From the NCBI GenBank assembly GCA_035511435.1, contig DATKFJ010000386.1, positions 1-20,087 of the forward strand: a DNA stretch of 20,087 bases. Reading direction: 5' to 3'. The notes under the pieces were generated by a model, which did not search any database, was not told the DNA's origin, and worked only from the letters and a program-made list of their open reading frames with translations. Below, one piece after another: positions 8,494 through 16,498 of the stretch. The position numbers were made by a program, and so were the translations under genes. Positions within the stretch are counted from its first letter, which is position 1. Each line of letters begins with the position of its first letter. This DNA comes from JAMXLO01 sp035511435 (GTDB lineage: Bacteria > Pseudomonadota > Alphaproteobacteria > Acetobacterales > Acetobacteraceae).

Positions 8494-9740
8494 CAGTGCG
8501 CCACCGCCGCGGCCGCGGCTTCGTCGATCAGGCGTCCGGTACGGAATCGGTCCAGCGTAAAAGGTGCCGCGATCGGATGCGGCGCATTGTGCGCGATCGT
8601 CGCGGCGAATACATGACCCGACCCTGGTGTCGCCTTGAACCCGCCGGTACCCCAACCGCAATTCACGAACAGTCCCGGCACCGGCGTCAGACCAATGATC
8701 GGTGACCGATCCGGCGTGACATCGACAATGCCGCCCCAGTTGCGCAGCATGCGCAGGCGGCGGAACGTCGGAAACAGTTCGCAGATCGCCTCCAGCGTGT
8801 GTGCGGAAATGTGCAGCCCGCCCGCCTGGCTGTACGACACGTAGGCATCGGTGCCGGCGCCGATCACCAATTCTCCTTTGTCCGACTGCGAAATGTAGGC
8901 GTGGATGCCGTTGGACATCACCACGCAGGGCAGCACCGGCTTTATCGGCTCGGACACCAGCGCCTGCAACGGATAGCTTTCCAGTGGCATGCGCACGCCG
9001 GCCATCGCCATCACCACGCTGGTATGACCCGCTGCAACCACCGCAATCTTTTTCGCCGCAATTCGCCCGCGTGTCGTGTCCACCGCGTTTACGGCTCCGG
9101 ACGGCGCTCGGCTGATCGCGGTCACCTCGCAGTTCTGGATGATATCGACACCAAGCGCGCTCGCACCGCGCGCATAGCCCCAGGCCACCGCATCATGCCG
9201 CGCCACGCCGCCTCGGCGTTGCAGCGCGGCGCCCAGGATCGGATGACGCAACTCGGTCGAAATGTTGAGCGGCGGACAGAAGCGCTGCGCCAGTTCTGGT
9301 GTCAGCCATTCGTTGTCGATGCCGTTCAGCCGGTTGGCGTGCACGTGACGCTTGAACACCTGCACATCGTGCAGCGAATGCGCCAGCATCATCACGCCAC
9401 GCGGCGAGTACATGACGTTGTAGTTCAGCTCCTGCGACAGGCCTTCCCACAGCTTGAGCGCATGTTCGTACAGCGCCGCACTCTCGTCCCACAGGTAGTT
9501 CGAACGGATGATGGTGGTGTTGCGCCCGGTGTTGCCGCCACCGAGCCAACCACGCTCCAACACCGCGACATTACGCACGCCGTGTTGCCTGGCGAGGTAA
9601 TATGCCGTGGCCAAACCATGGCCGCCGGCACCAATGATCACGACGTCATAGCCTGCGCGTGGCTCAGGCGAACGCCATTGCTCCGGCCAGGTAGCTCCAC
9701 CCAGCGCATGGCGTATCAAACTGTAGATCGAAAAGCGCAA
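8493..9740 (-). CDS. soxB: sarcosine oxidase beta subunit, TTG start
   Basis: The catalytic flavoprotein subunit of heterotetrameric sarcosine oxidase, 415 residues, a full-length member of the DAO/glycine oxidase superfamily. The family N-terminus (RFSIYSLIRHALGG...W) is present, then the FAD-binding GAGGHGLATAYYLA at 37-50. The segment GGGNTGRNTTIIRSNY at 67-82 is followed by H182 in ARHDAVAW, which corresponds to the histidine that carries covalent FMN in characterised enzymes. The C-terminal GIVDVTPDRSPIIG and CGWGTGGFKATPGSG segments bind FAD and line the active site. The start is a TTG at 9740: reading upstream in frame there is no ATG or GTG before a TGA, and a GGGGAA tract lies upstream. 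It is the first gene of soxBDAG and sits 94 bp from the divergent GMC oxidoreductase. Confidence 0.96.
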   Translation of the reverse strand: MRFSIYSLIRHALGGATWPEQWRSPEPRAGYDVVIIGAGGHGLATAYYLARQHGVRNVAVLERGWLGGGNTGRNTTIIRSNYLWDESAALYEHALKLWEGLSQELNYNVMYSPRGVMMLAHSLHDVQVFKRHVHANRLNGIDNEWLTPELAQRFCPPLNISTELRHPILGAALQRRGGVARHDAVAWGYARGASALGVDIIQNCEVTAISRAPSGAVNAVDTTRGRIAAKKIAVVAAGHTSVVMAMAGVRMPLESYPLQALVSEPIKPVLPCVVMSNGIHAYISQSDKGELVIGAGTDAYVSYSQAGGLHISAHTLEAICELFPTFRRLRMLRNWGGIVDVTPDRSPIIGLTPVPGLFVNCGWGTGGFKATPGSGHVFAATIAHNAPHPIAAPFTLDRFRTGRLIDEAAAAAVAH

Positions 9741-9834
9741 CGTTTCGTGTTCCCCGTCGCATCCTCACCCGGGCATCGTGTTGAGGCAAGCGGCGTCCGC
9801 CTGTAGCATGCGCAACAAACAAGGGGGAACGGAA
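9741..9834. promoter_or_regulatory. divergent intergenic region between soxB and the GMC gene
   Basis: The 94 bp separate two oppositely directed translation starts, so both promoters must lie here or reach into the neighbouring coding sequence. A short perfect inverted repeat GCGG-CGT-CCGC is at 9790-9800 and GCATGC at 9807-9812. A GGGGGA ribosome binding site at 9823-9828 sets the GMC start. No clear -35/-10 pair was recognised. That it is regulatory is inferred from the layout. Confidence 0.45.
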
Positions 9835-11451
9835 ATGGCGGATTACGACTACATCATCATCGGAGCCGGATCAGCGGGCTGTGTGCTGGCCCACCGGCTG
9901 AGCGAAAACCCGCGCAACAAGGTGCTGTTGCTGGAGGCCGGCCCAAAGGATGATTCCATGTGGATCGCCATCCCGGTCGGCTTCACCAAACTGCTCAACA
10001 GCCAACGATACAACTGGAATTTCGCCACCGAACCCGAGGACAACGTCAAGGGTCGCTCCATCCCCATCCCGCGCGGCAAGACACTCGGCGGATCGAGCTC
10101 GATCAACGGCATGCTGTATGTCCGCGGCAACCCGCTCGACTACGATACGTGGGCGCAGTTCGGCAATCGAGGCTGGTCGTATGAATCGGTGCTGCCGTAT
10201 TTCCGCAAGTCGGAACACTTCGAACCCGGTGGCGACGAAACGCCTGGTCGCGGCGGTCTGCAGAACGTTGCCAACATGGTCGAACGCGCCGAATTGCCTG
10301 ATGCGTTCATCGACGCGGCCGCCGCCGAGGGCTATCCGCGCAATCCGGACTACAACAACGGCAAGCAGGAAGGCTTCGGCTATTATCAGGTCACCCAGAA
10401 GAATGGCAGGCGATGGTCCACCGCGCGCGGCTTCCTCGATCCGGCGCGCGGTCGCGCGAACCTGCGCGTCGAGATCGAGGCCCATACCACGCGGATCCTG
10501 CTCGAAGGCAAGCGGGCGGTGGGCGTGGAGTACCGCCAGCACGGCCAGACGCACCAGGCACGCTGCGGCAGTGAGGTCATAGTTGCCGCGGGTGCGGTAA
10601 AATCGCCGCAGGTGCTGGAACTATCCGGGATCGGCCAGCCCGAACTGCTGCAATCGCTTGGCATCGAGGTGAAGCACGAGTTGCGTGGTGTCGGCGAGAA
10701 CTACCGAGACCACTTTGCGCCGCGCATGAACTGGCGGGTGAAGCTGCCGATCACGCTCAACGAGCAGACGCGCGGCCTGGCATTCGCCAAGGAGATCATC
10801 AAGTACTATACGCAGCACCGCGGCGTGCTGACATTTACCGCTGGCATCGTCTATGGCTTTGTCAGGACGCGGCCGGAACTGGTGCAACCCGACGTGCAGT
10901 ACCATTTCGCGCACGCAAGCTATGCGACCGCGCAGACCCGCGTTCTGGATCGCCAGCCCGGCATGACCCTGACGATTTATCAGTGCCGGCCGGAATCGCG
11001 CGGGTCTATCCATGCGAAGTCTCCCGACCCGCTGGCAGCGCCGGCGATCCGGCCGAATTTCCTGGCCGAGGAACTGGATCGTCAGACGGTGGTGGCTGGG
11101 ATGAAGATCGGCCGCCGCATCATCAACAACGCGGTGATGGACAAGTACCGCGCGTTCGAGATGAATCCCGGCGATAAAGTGCAGACGGACGAGGAGTGGC
11201 TGGATTTCGCGCGCATGAATGGACAGACCACGTATCATGTCACCGGCACATGCAAGATGGGTCACGATCCGATGGCGGTGGTGGATGATGAACTGCGCGT
11301 GCACGGAATCGCGGGACTGCGGGTGATCGATGCGTCTATCATGCCGACACTGGTATCCGGCAACACCAATGCCGCGGTCATCATGATCGCGGAGAAGGGC
11401 GCCGATCTGATCAAGGCCGCGTCGACGCAACCAGTGCGTGCAGCAGCGTAA
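9835..11451 (+). CDS. GMC family oxidoreductase (choline/alcohol dehydrogenase type)
   Basis: A 538-residue FAD-dependent glucose-methanol-choline oxidoreductase. The dinucleotide-binding motif GAGSAG is at 10-15 in YDYIIIGAGSAGCVLAHRL. It is followed by the GMC signature around RGKTLGGSSSINGMLYVRG. A second signature region follows with VAAGAVKSPQVLELSGIG. The catalytic pair is His468 in YHVTGTCKMG and Asn512 in SGNTNA. The length is close to bacterial choline dehydrogenases (BetA, about 550), but the same family includes alkanol, PEG and other alcohol dehydrogenases, so the substrate is open. The frame opens 19 codons earlier, but the ATG at 9835 with GGGGGA 6 bp upstream fits the protein start. 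It is divergent from the sarcosine oxidase operon, which makes a role in choline or another N-methyl alcohol plausible, though BetB and dimethylglycine enzymes are not seen. Confidence 0.9.
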   Translation: MADYDYIIIGAGSAGCVLAHRLSENPRNKVLLLEAGPKDDSMWIAIPVGFTKLLNSQRYNWNFATEPEDNVKGRSIPIPRGKTLGGSSSINGMLYVRGNPLDYDTWAQFGNRGWSYESVLPYFRKSEHFEPGGDETPGRGGLQNVANMVERAELPDAFIDAAAAEGYPRNPDYNNGKQEGFGYYQVTQKNGRRWSTARGFLDPARGRANLRVEIEAHTTRILLEGKRAVGVEYRQHGQTHQARCGSEVIVAAGAVKSPQVLELSGIGQPELLQSLGIEVKHELRGVGENYRDHFAPRMNWRVKLPITLNEQTRGLAFAKEIIKYYTQHRGVLTFTAGIVYGFVRTRPELVQPDVQYHFAHASYATAQTRVLDRQPGMTLTIYQCRPESRGSIHAKSPDPLAAPAIRPNFLAEELDRQTVVAGMKIGRRIINNAVMDKYRAFEMNPGDKVQTDEEWLDFARMNGQTTYHVTGTCKMGHDPMAVVDDELRVHGIAGLRVIDASIMPTLVSGNTNAAVIMIAEKGADLIKAASTQPVRAAA

Positions 11452-11468
11452 CCGTCATTGCACGGCAG

Positions 11469-12794
11469 TCAGCCCACGTAGCGTACCAGCCGTCCGACAG
11501 GCGACCCTAGTAACTCGTCTTCGCGCATCACCGTCTGGCCGCGCACGATTGTAGCGATCGGCCAGCCGGTGATGTCCATGTCGGCGAACGGCGTCCATCC
11601 ACACGGCGATTCGATCCAGGATTCCTCGATGCGGCGGCGGCGCTTCAGGTCAACCAGCGTAAAGTCCGCATCGTAGCCCGCGGCCAAGCGACCCTTGCCA
11701 ACTACGCCATAGACCCGCGCGGGCCCCGCGCACATCAGATCGACCATGCGCATCAGCGAAAGCCGGCCGGCATTCACATGGTTCAGCATGACCGGCACCA
11801 AGGTCTGCACGCCCGTCAGCCCGGCGGGACAATCCGGCCAAGGCAGCAGTTTCTTGTCGCGTGCATGCGGCGCGTGGTCAGAGCCGATCGTGTCCACCGT
11901 GCCGTCGTTGATTGCGCGCCAGCCCGCCTCCAGATGACGCGGCCCGCGGATCGGCGGATTCATCACGCCGAAGCCCTTCAGCTTGTCGTAGCAATCCGGC
12001 GCCACCTGCGTCAGGTGATTCACCAGCACCTCGCAGGTGGCTATGTCACGAAAATCCTTGAGGTAATCCAGCTCCTCGGCTGTAGATACGTGCAGTATAT
12101 GCGCCGGCCGCCGGGTCGCGCGTGCCAGTGCCATCAGGCGACGCGTGCCGAGAAACGCAGTCTCCTCGTCCCGCCATTCCATATGGCTGGAATAGGGATC
12201 GCCAGACTTGAACAGGCGGCGGCGATCCTGCAACCGGTATTCATCCTCGGAGTGATACGCGATGCGTCGGCGCCCCGACCGCATCACGCGTTCCAGATGT
12301 TCATCGTCTTCCACCATAAGGTCGCCGGTGGAACTGCCGGCAAAGATCTTGATCCCACACACTCCGCGGCCCAGTTCCAATGATGTGAGCTCCGGAATGT
12401 TCTGCTTGGTGCCACCAACGTATAGCCCGATGTCGCACCATGATTCGCGCTCGACGTACTCCTGCTTCCAGGCGAGCTGTGCCGCGTCGGTGATAGAGGG
12501 CGACGTGTTCGGCATGTCGAACACGGCTGCAAGTCCACCCAACACAGCGGCCCGGGTGCCGGTCGGGATGCTTTCCACAGCCTTGTCGCCTGGATCGCGC
12601 AGATGCACGTGCGGATCGATCAGGCCGGGCAGCACGTGCAGGCCATTGGCATCGATCGTCGCGTCCGCGGTCGCGCCCGATCCAACGCCGAGTGCGGCGA
12701 TGCGGCCGCTACGTACTCCGACGTCCGTGGCTTCGATGCCCCAGGGCAGCACACAGTTGCCATTGCGGATCAGCAGATCGAAATGTGCGGGCAT
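11469..12794 (-). CDS. dihydroorotase (class I type cyclic amidohydrolase)
   Basis: A 441-residue amidohydrolase-superfamily protein with the complete dihydroorotase set. Metal ligands H62 and H64 are in DPHVHLRDPG, and the candidate carbamylated lysine is K149 in GIKIFAGSSTGD. H181 and H235 are in AYHSEDE and ILHVST, and the catalytic Asp306 is in GSDHAPH, which matches the second dihydroorotase signature including the downstream lysine. Arg66 and Asn96 (DMPNT) would bind the dihydroorotate carboxylate, arguing for dihydroorotase over hydantoinase or allantoinase. The reaction is ring closure of carbamoyl-aspartate in pyrimidine synthesis. No other pyrimidine gene is nearby. A GGGGGAG ribosome binding site precedes the ATG at 12794. 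It converges on the GMC gene with 17 bp between stops, with no evident terminator. Confidence 0.88.
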   Translation of the reverse strand: MPAHFDLLIRNGNCVLPWGIEATDVGVRSGRIAALGVGSGATADATIDANGLHVLPGLIDPHVHLRDPGDKAVESIPTGTRAAVLGGLAAVFDMPNTSPSITDAAQLAWKQEYVERESWCDIGLYVGGTKQNIPELTSLELGRGVCGIKIFAGSSTGDLMVEDDEHLERVMRSGRRRIAYHSEDEYRLQDRRRLFKSGDPYSSHMEWRDEETAFLGTRRLMALARATRRPAHILHVSTAEELDYLKDFRDIATCEVLVNHLTQVAPDCYDKLKGFGVMNPPIRGPRHLEAGWRAINDGTVDTIGSDHAPHARDKKLLPWPDCPAGLTGVQTLVPVMLNHVNAGRLSLMRMVDLMCAGPARVYGVVGKGRLAAGYDADFTLVDLKRRRRIEESWIESPCGWTPFADMDITGWPIATIVRGQTVMREDELLGSPVGRLVRYVG

Positions 12795-12843
12795 CTTTTT
12801 CTCCCCCAGCTCGTTCTGATTGTTCGCAGGCTATCAGCAATCT

Positions 12844-12909
12844 GTCATTGCGAACGGAGTGCAGCAATCTCGCAGTCGTTTCTCCACGATATTGCTTTGC
12901 TTCGCCATG
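12844..12909. repeat. interspersed inverted repeat, copy A
   Basis: The left arm reads GTCATTGCGAACGGAGTGCA and continues GCAATCTCG. The right arm, read on the other strand, is CATGGCGAAGCAAAGCAAT followed by ATCG. The two arms can form a long imperfect hairpin. They fit the GTCATTGCGAGCGnAGCGAAGCAATC type of dispersed palindromic (REP/MITE-like) repeat found in many proteobacterial genomes. It lies between the dihydroorotase start and the 3' end of the VC0807-like gene. Confidence 0.7.
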
Positions 12910-12922
12910 CCAGCGTGCGCGC

Positions 12923-13534
12923 TCATCCCGCATCGATCCGGCCCATCTCGCGCTCGCCGTACCGCCAGCTCCATCCGATCATCAGTGCCATGCAGCAGAT
13001 CCACATTGCCTCGCTGAGCGGCAGGAACAGTGCGATCGGCAGCAGCGGGATCAGGATCAGGCGCAGCGATGCCTCGCACAGCAGAGCGACCGCCCACACG
13101 ACAGTGATGCGGTGCATCAGGCGGCGGTAGCGGGGCTCCGTCTCCCACATCTTCTCGGCTTCCGCCCGGTCTTCGGCATCGGCGCTGAGGTTCGCCAGGT
13201 GGAACACCAGCGGACGACGTGCAAACAGCGATCCCAGCATCAGCAAACCGAGCGAACCAGTGAACAGCGAGCCCTTCGCAAGTACGAAGTACGGACTGGT
13301 GAAATATAGCGTGGCGAGGATCGAGGCGACCGTCGCCACCAGCACGATCATGCCGAGAGCCTGCACCCGGCGCTCGCGAACAAAGCCATAGATGATCGAG
13401 GCGACCGGAAACACCGCTCCGGCAGCGAGCGCCTGCACGGTCGGCACACCTTCATAACTCAGCAGCAGATAGGTCGCGTAGGGCAGGCCGGCATTCACGC
13501 CGATGTCCCGCAACAGCACCGTGCGATCGGTCAT
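12923..13534 (-). CDS. VC0807-like multi-pass membrane protein
   Basis: A 203-residue predicted inner-membrane protein resembling the VC0807 family (related to the actinobacterial DUF3159 group), whose function is unknown. Hydrophobic spans fall at roughly 14-26, 34-51, 59-77, 90-104, 143-162 and 164-188. A conserved-looking SLFTGSLGLLMLGSLFARRPLVFHLA stretch (89-114) is followed by a soluble loop rich in charged residues (118-140). Such a stretch, with two arginines ahead of FHLA, is characteristic of the family. The frame runs upstream into asnB antisense-free shadow, but the ATG at 13534 overlaps the asnB stop as ATGA and begins a sensible hydrophobic protein. It is the last gene of the glycosyltransferase-asnB operon, suggesting it may act with them, perhaps in transport or membrane anchoring; that is inference only. 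Confidence 0.78.
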   Translation of the reverse strand: MTDRTVLLRDIGVNAGLPYATYLLLSYEGVPTVQALAAGAVFPVASIIYGFVRERRVQALGMIVLVATVASILATLYFTSPYFVLAKGSLFTGSLGLLMLGSLFARRPLVFHLANLSADAEDRAEAEKMWETEPRYRRLMHRITVVWAVALLCEASLRLILIPLLPIALFLPLSEAMWICCMALMIGWSWRYGEREMGRIDAG

Positions 13535-15294
13535 AGCGTTGCCAGGGTCTCGAACACGTCGCCCGCCGGCGGGAGCCCGAGAATATGCCTGCGGTGCCAC
13601 AATGCATAGAACAGCAGCTTCCATGCGGCGAAACCCTGACGCCAGCGGTGAATGTGGCTGAACAGCATTCGCACCTTCGCCGGATCGGCGATTTCCGCAA
13701 TGCCGGGCTGAGCCGCCACCAATGGGCCGAGTCGCGATCCCTGTCCCTTGATCCAAGCGCCGACCGGCACGGTGAAACCTTGCTTCGGCGCAAACGGCCG
13801 AGCGATCGGCAGATGCTTCTCCAGCCACTTGCGCAGGATCCACTTACCCAGACCAGCACGCAATTTCATCCCGTCCGGCAAACGGAACGCGGCATTCGCC
13901 ACGCCAGGATCGAGGAATGGTGTACGTCCCTCCACCGCGTGCGCCATCAGGCAGCGATCCAGCTTCAGCAGCAGATCGTGCGGCAGCCAATCGGCCATGT
14001 CGGTTGCCTGCGCCGCCGCCAGACGCGAACGGCCACCTTCCGCCGCCTCTGCTTCTGCCGCGGCGATGCCGTCACGCCAGGTAGTGGAACGCGAGCGCAG
14101 CACATCCACGCGATCGAAGCTGCCGCGCGCCCACATCGTCCGTCCGCCCAGCCACCACGGCTTCATCGCGCTGCGATAGCGCCCATAGCCGGCGAAGATC
14201 TCGTCGCCGCCTTCACCGCTCAGTACCACCTTCACGTCCTGCCGTGCGCGCTGTGCCAGGAACCATGTCGGAATGATCGCGTAATCCGCCGCCGGGTCGT
14301 CCATGCAGCCGACGATCTCGGGCAGATGCCGCCAGACCATCTTTTCGGTGATCTCGATCGTCTCGTGGTGCGCGCCGAGAGCTTTCGCAACTGTCGCTGC
14401 GTGCTCGCGTTCGTCGGCCGCGCCTGGCGCATCGAACCCGGCGGTGAACGCCAGCACCGGCTGACTGTTCAGCCGCGCCATCAGTGCGAGCAGGGTGGCA
14501 CTGTCGATGCCTCCCGACAGGAACATGCCGTACGGCACATCGCTGCGCTGATGCAGATCGACGCTTTCCTCCAACGCGCGGTCCAGCCGTGCCAGCGCCG
14601 CATCCTCGTCGATGTTCTCCGGCCCACCGTCAGGAATATGCGACACACGGCGCCGATCCAGCACGTGGCCATCGGCACAGGTCAGCGTTTCGCCGGGCAG
14701 CAGGCGCTGGATGCCTTCGAAGATCGTCTCGGTGCCGGTGGTGAATTGTAGCTGCAAAAGCTCTTCACGCGCGGCCGGCCGCACTGTGCGTGCCACCAAC
14801 CCGGCTTCCAGCAGCGCCTGCGGTTCGGACGCGAATGCCAGGCCGCCGGCGACCTGCGCGATATACAGCGGCTTGATGCCGAACGGATCGCGCGTCAGCG
14901 TCACCGTGCGTTGCATGCGTTCATGGATGGCGATGGCGTACATGCCGCGCAGGTGCTGCGCATAGTCCGCACCCTCCTTCAGCCACAGATGCAGCGGCGG
15001 CTCACAGTCGCTGTTGGTGGCGAAGTTTACCCCCGGCATCGCGACACGCAATTCGCGGTAATTATAGATCTCGCCGTTGCACACCAGTGTGGCGGGGCCG
15101 GCGAACAGCGGCTGGTCGCCGGTCACCAGGTCGATGATCGACAGCCGGTTGTGTACCAGCGCGACCCGACCGACGACGGCGTGACCGGTGCCGTCGGGTC
15201 CACGATGCGCCAGTGAATCAATCAACCGCGACAAGGTTGCAGGGTCGGGCGGGGGCGCCCCGGAGGACAGGATCAGGCCGGCAATGCCGCACAT
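13531..15294 (-). CDS. asnB: asparagine synthetase, glutamine-hydrolysing (AsnB family)
   Basis: A 587-residue two-domain enzyme. The N-terminal class II glutamine amidotransferase domain has the nucleophile Cys2 (MCGIAG), RGPDG at 31-35, R50 in HNRLSIID, NGEIYNY at 73-79 and D96. The C-terminal ATP-pyrophosphatase synthetase domain has SGGIDS at 260-265 and the SGEGGDEIFAGYGRY segment. A long C-terminal part carries DRCLMAHAVEGRTPFLD, as in AsnB proteins. It would make asparagine from aspartate, glutamine and ATP, but AsnB-family members in polysaccharide clusters often amidate other carboxyl groups. It starts on the base after the glycosyltransferase stop and overlaps the membrane-protein gene by 4 nt, so the three are one operon. 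A GGAGAAG ribosome binding site lies inside the end of the glycosyltransferase gene. A cell-wall or glycan role is therefore possible, not shown. Confidence 0.93.
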   Translation of the reverse strand: MCGIAGLILSSGAPPPDPATLSRLIDSLAHRGPDGTGHAVVGRVALVHNRLSIIDLVTGDQPLFAGPATLVCNGEIYNYRELRVAMPGVNFATNSDCEPPLHLWLKEGADYAQHLRGMYAIAIHERMQRTVTLTRDPFGIKPLYIAQVAGGLAFASEPQALLEAGLVARTVRPAAREELLQLQFTTGTETIFEGIQRLLPGETLTCADGHVLDRRRVSHIPDGGPENIDEDAALARLDRALEESVDLHQRSDVPYGMFLSGGIDSATLLALMARLNSQPVLAFTAGFDAPGAADEREHAATVAKALGAHHETIEITEKMVWRHLPEIVGCMDDPAADYAIIPTWFLAQRARQDVKVVLSGEGGDEIFAGYGRYRSAMKPWWLGGRTMWARGSFDRVDVLRSRSTTWRDGIAAAEAEAAEGGRSRLAAAQATDMADWLPHDLLLKLDRCLMAHAVEGRTPFLDPGVANAAFRLPDGMKLRAGLGKWILRKWLEKHLPIARPFAPKQGFTVPVGAWIKGQGSRLGPLVAAQPGIAEIADPAKVRMLFSHIHRWRQGFAAWKLLFYALWHRRHILGLPPAGDVFETLATL

Positions 15295-16314
15295 TCAGGG
15301 CTTCTCCACGGTGGCAAGAAACTGCCGCCAGCGCGCCACCACGGGCGCCTCGGCATACGCCGCTTCGTAGCGGAGGCGGCCCGCTTCTGCCAGCGCCGCC
15401 GCATGACCGGGATTATCCAGCACGCCGGCGATGGCACTGGCCAGCGCTTTCGGGTCCTCCGGCGGCACCAGCAGCCCGTCGCGCCCGGGCGTAATCAGCT
15501 CTCGCGGGCCATCCGAAGCGGCGGCGACCACCGGACGGCGTGCGGACCAGGCCTCGATCACCACGTTACCCAGCGGCTCGACGCGGGACGGACAGACCAG
15601 CAGATCGGCAGCGGCAAGCAACGCCGCTGTATCGCTGCGCCAACCGGGCAGGTGCAGCCGGTCGGCGACCCCCTCGCGGCGGGCGATGTCCAGCAAGGCG
15701 GTGCGCTCCGGACCCTCGCCGGCGATCACCGCGTGCACGCCGGGGACTGCCGGCATGGCGCGGACCAGTACGTCGAACGCCTTGTTGCGATGCAGTCTGC
15801 CCAGGGCAAGGATGATCCGGACGCCATGGGGCACGGGGAGGGATGCTGGTATGGCGTTCGCCATATCCGACGCGAAGTTGGGTAGGTAATGCGCCCGCGC
15901 CGCCGGCCAGCCCTGGCGCGTGATCCAGTCGATGATCCCGCGGGTATTGCCGATCAGGTGGTCACAGTGCCGGTAGTGGCGCAGGTCGTAGTAGCCGCCG
16001 AGCCGCCCGGCGAGCACCCAGTCGCCGCGTGGCGTGAAGTGTGCCGCGCGGTTCATCCAGGCCACTGTGACGCGCGGTGCGAAACGTCGCAGGGCCGTAT
16101 GCAGCCGTGGGCCGGTCAGCAGGTCGAACGGTCCGCCAAAAGCGAGCTGTACGGGGGTTGATCCCGCGCTTGTCAGCCGTTCCGCCCGCGGCGCATTGCG
16201 TCGGATCACAGGCAGGACGGTCTCGCCTGCCTGTGCCAGGGCGATGGTAAGCCGCTCGAAGAACAGCTCTGCCCCGCCGGCCGGCGAACCGGCCATCACC
16301 TGTGCGATCTTCAT
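15295..16314 (-). CDS. glycosyltransferase, GT4 family
   Basis: A 339-residue GT-B fold glycosyltransferase with a retaining GT4-type C-terminal domain. The N-terminal acceptor domain begins MKIAQVMAGSPAGGAELFFERL, with the typical GGAE motif at 13-16. The C-terminal donor domain has ALGRLHRNKAFDVL, AGEGPERTALL, CPSRVEPLGNVVIEAW containing the EX7E pair E246 and E254, and the DGLLVPPEDP tail segment typical of GT4. It would transfer a sugar from a nucleotide-sugar donor to a lipid-linked or envelope acceptor; donor and acceptor are unknown. It is the first gene of a three-gene operon, with a GGAG ribosome binding site before the ATG at 16314, and is divergent from ygfZ across 290 bp. No membrane segment is apparent. 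Confidence 0.92.
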   Translation of the reverse strand: MKIAQVMAGSPAGGAELFFERLTIALAQAGETVLPVIRRNAPRAERLTSAGSTPVQLAFGGPFDLLTGPRLHTALRRFAPRVTVAWMNRAAHFTPRGDWVLAGRLGGYYDLRHYRHCDHLIGNTRGIIDWITRQGWPAARAHYLPNFASDMANAIPASLPVPHGVRIILALGRLHRNKAFDVLVRAMPAVPGVHAVIAGEGPERTALLDIARREGVADRLHLPGWRSDTAALLAAADLLVCPSRVEPLGNVVIEAWSARRPVVAAASDGPRELITPGRDGLLVPPEDPKALASAIAGVLDNPGHAAALAEAGRLRYEAAYAEAPVVARWRQFLATVEKP

Positions 16315-16343
16315 GTCGCTCCGTGTCTAGATCAGCGGGTGTC

Positions 16344-16461
16344 GTCATTGCGAGCGGTGCTTCCACAGTCCCTCATGGGCTCGGGCCGCGAAGCGGGCCA
16401 CGCAGGGGAGGGGGCGTCGCACAATGGGACGGAGATTGCCGTCTTGCTCCGTCGCGCCATG
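16344..16461. repeat. interspersed inverted repeat, copy B
   Basis: The left arm begins GTCATTGCGAGCGG at 16344. A matching arm in the opposite sense, ending GCGCCATG, spans 16431-16461; read on the other strand it is CATGGCGCGACGGAGCAAG and then ACGGCAATCTCC. The two arms are joined by about 70 bp. It is the longest and most diverged copy and occupies much of the glycosyltransferase-ygfZ divergent gap, so it may carry part of the regulatory region. Confidence 0.6.
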
Positions 16462-16498
16462 CGCCCATTGAAACCGGTTTCCTTCAGGGAATGGGTCG

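Noticed and set aside
11452..11468. Possible terminator or repeat arm (GTCATTGCACGGCAG) between the two convergent genes
   Set aside because: Only about 8 bases match the repeat arm and no stem with a T-run is present.
11469..12794. Hydantoinase feeding N-carbamoylsarcosine to the sarcosine oxidase
   Set aside because: The HVHLRDPG arginine, the MPNT asparagine and both dihydroorotase signatures favour dihydroorotase; the metabolic link is only a neighbourhood guess.
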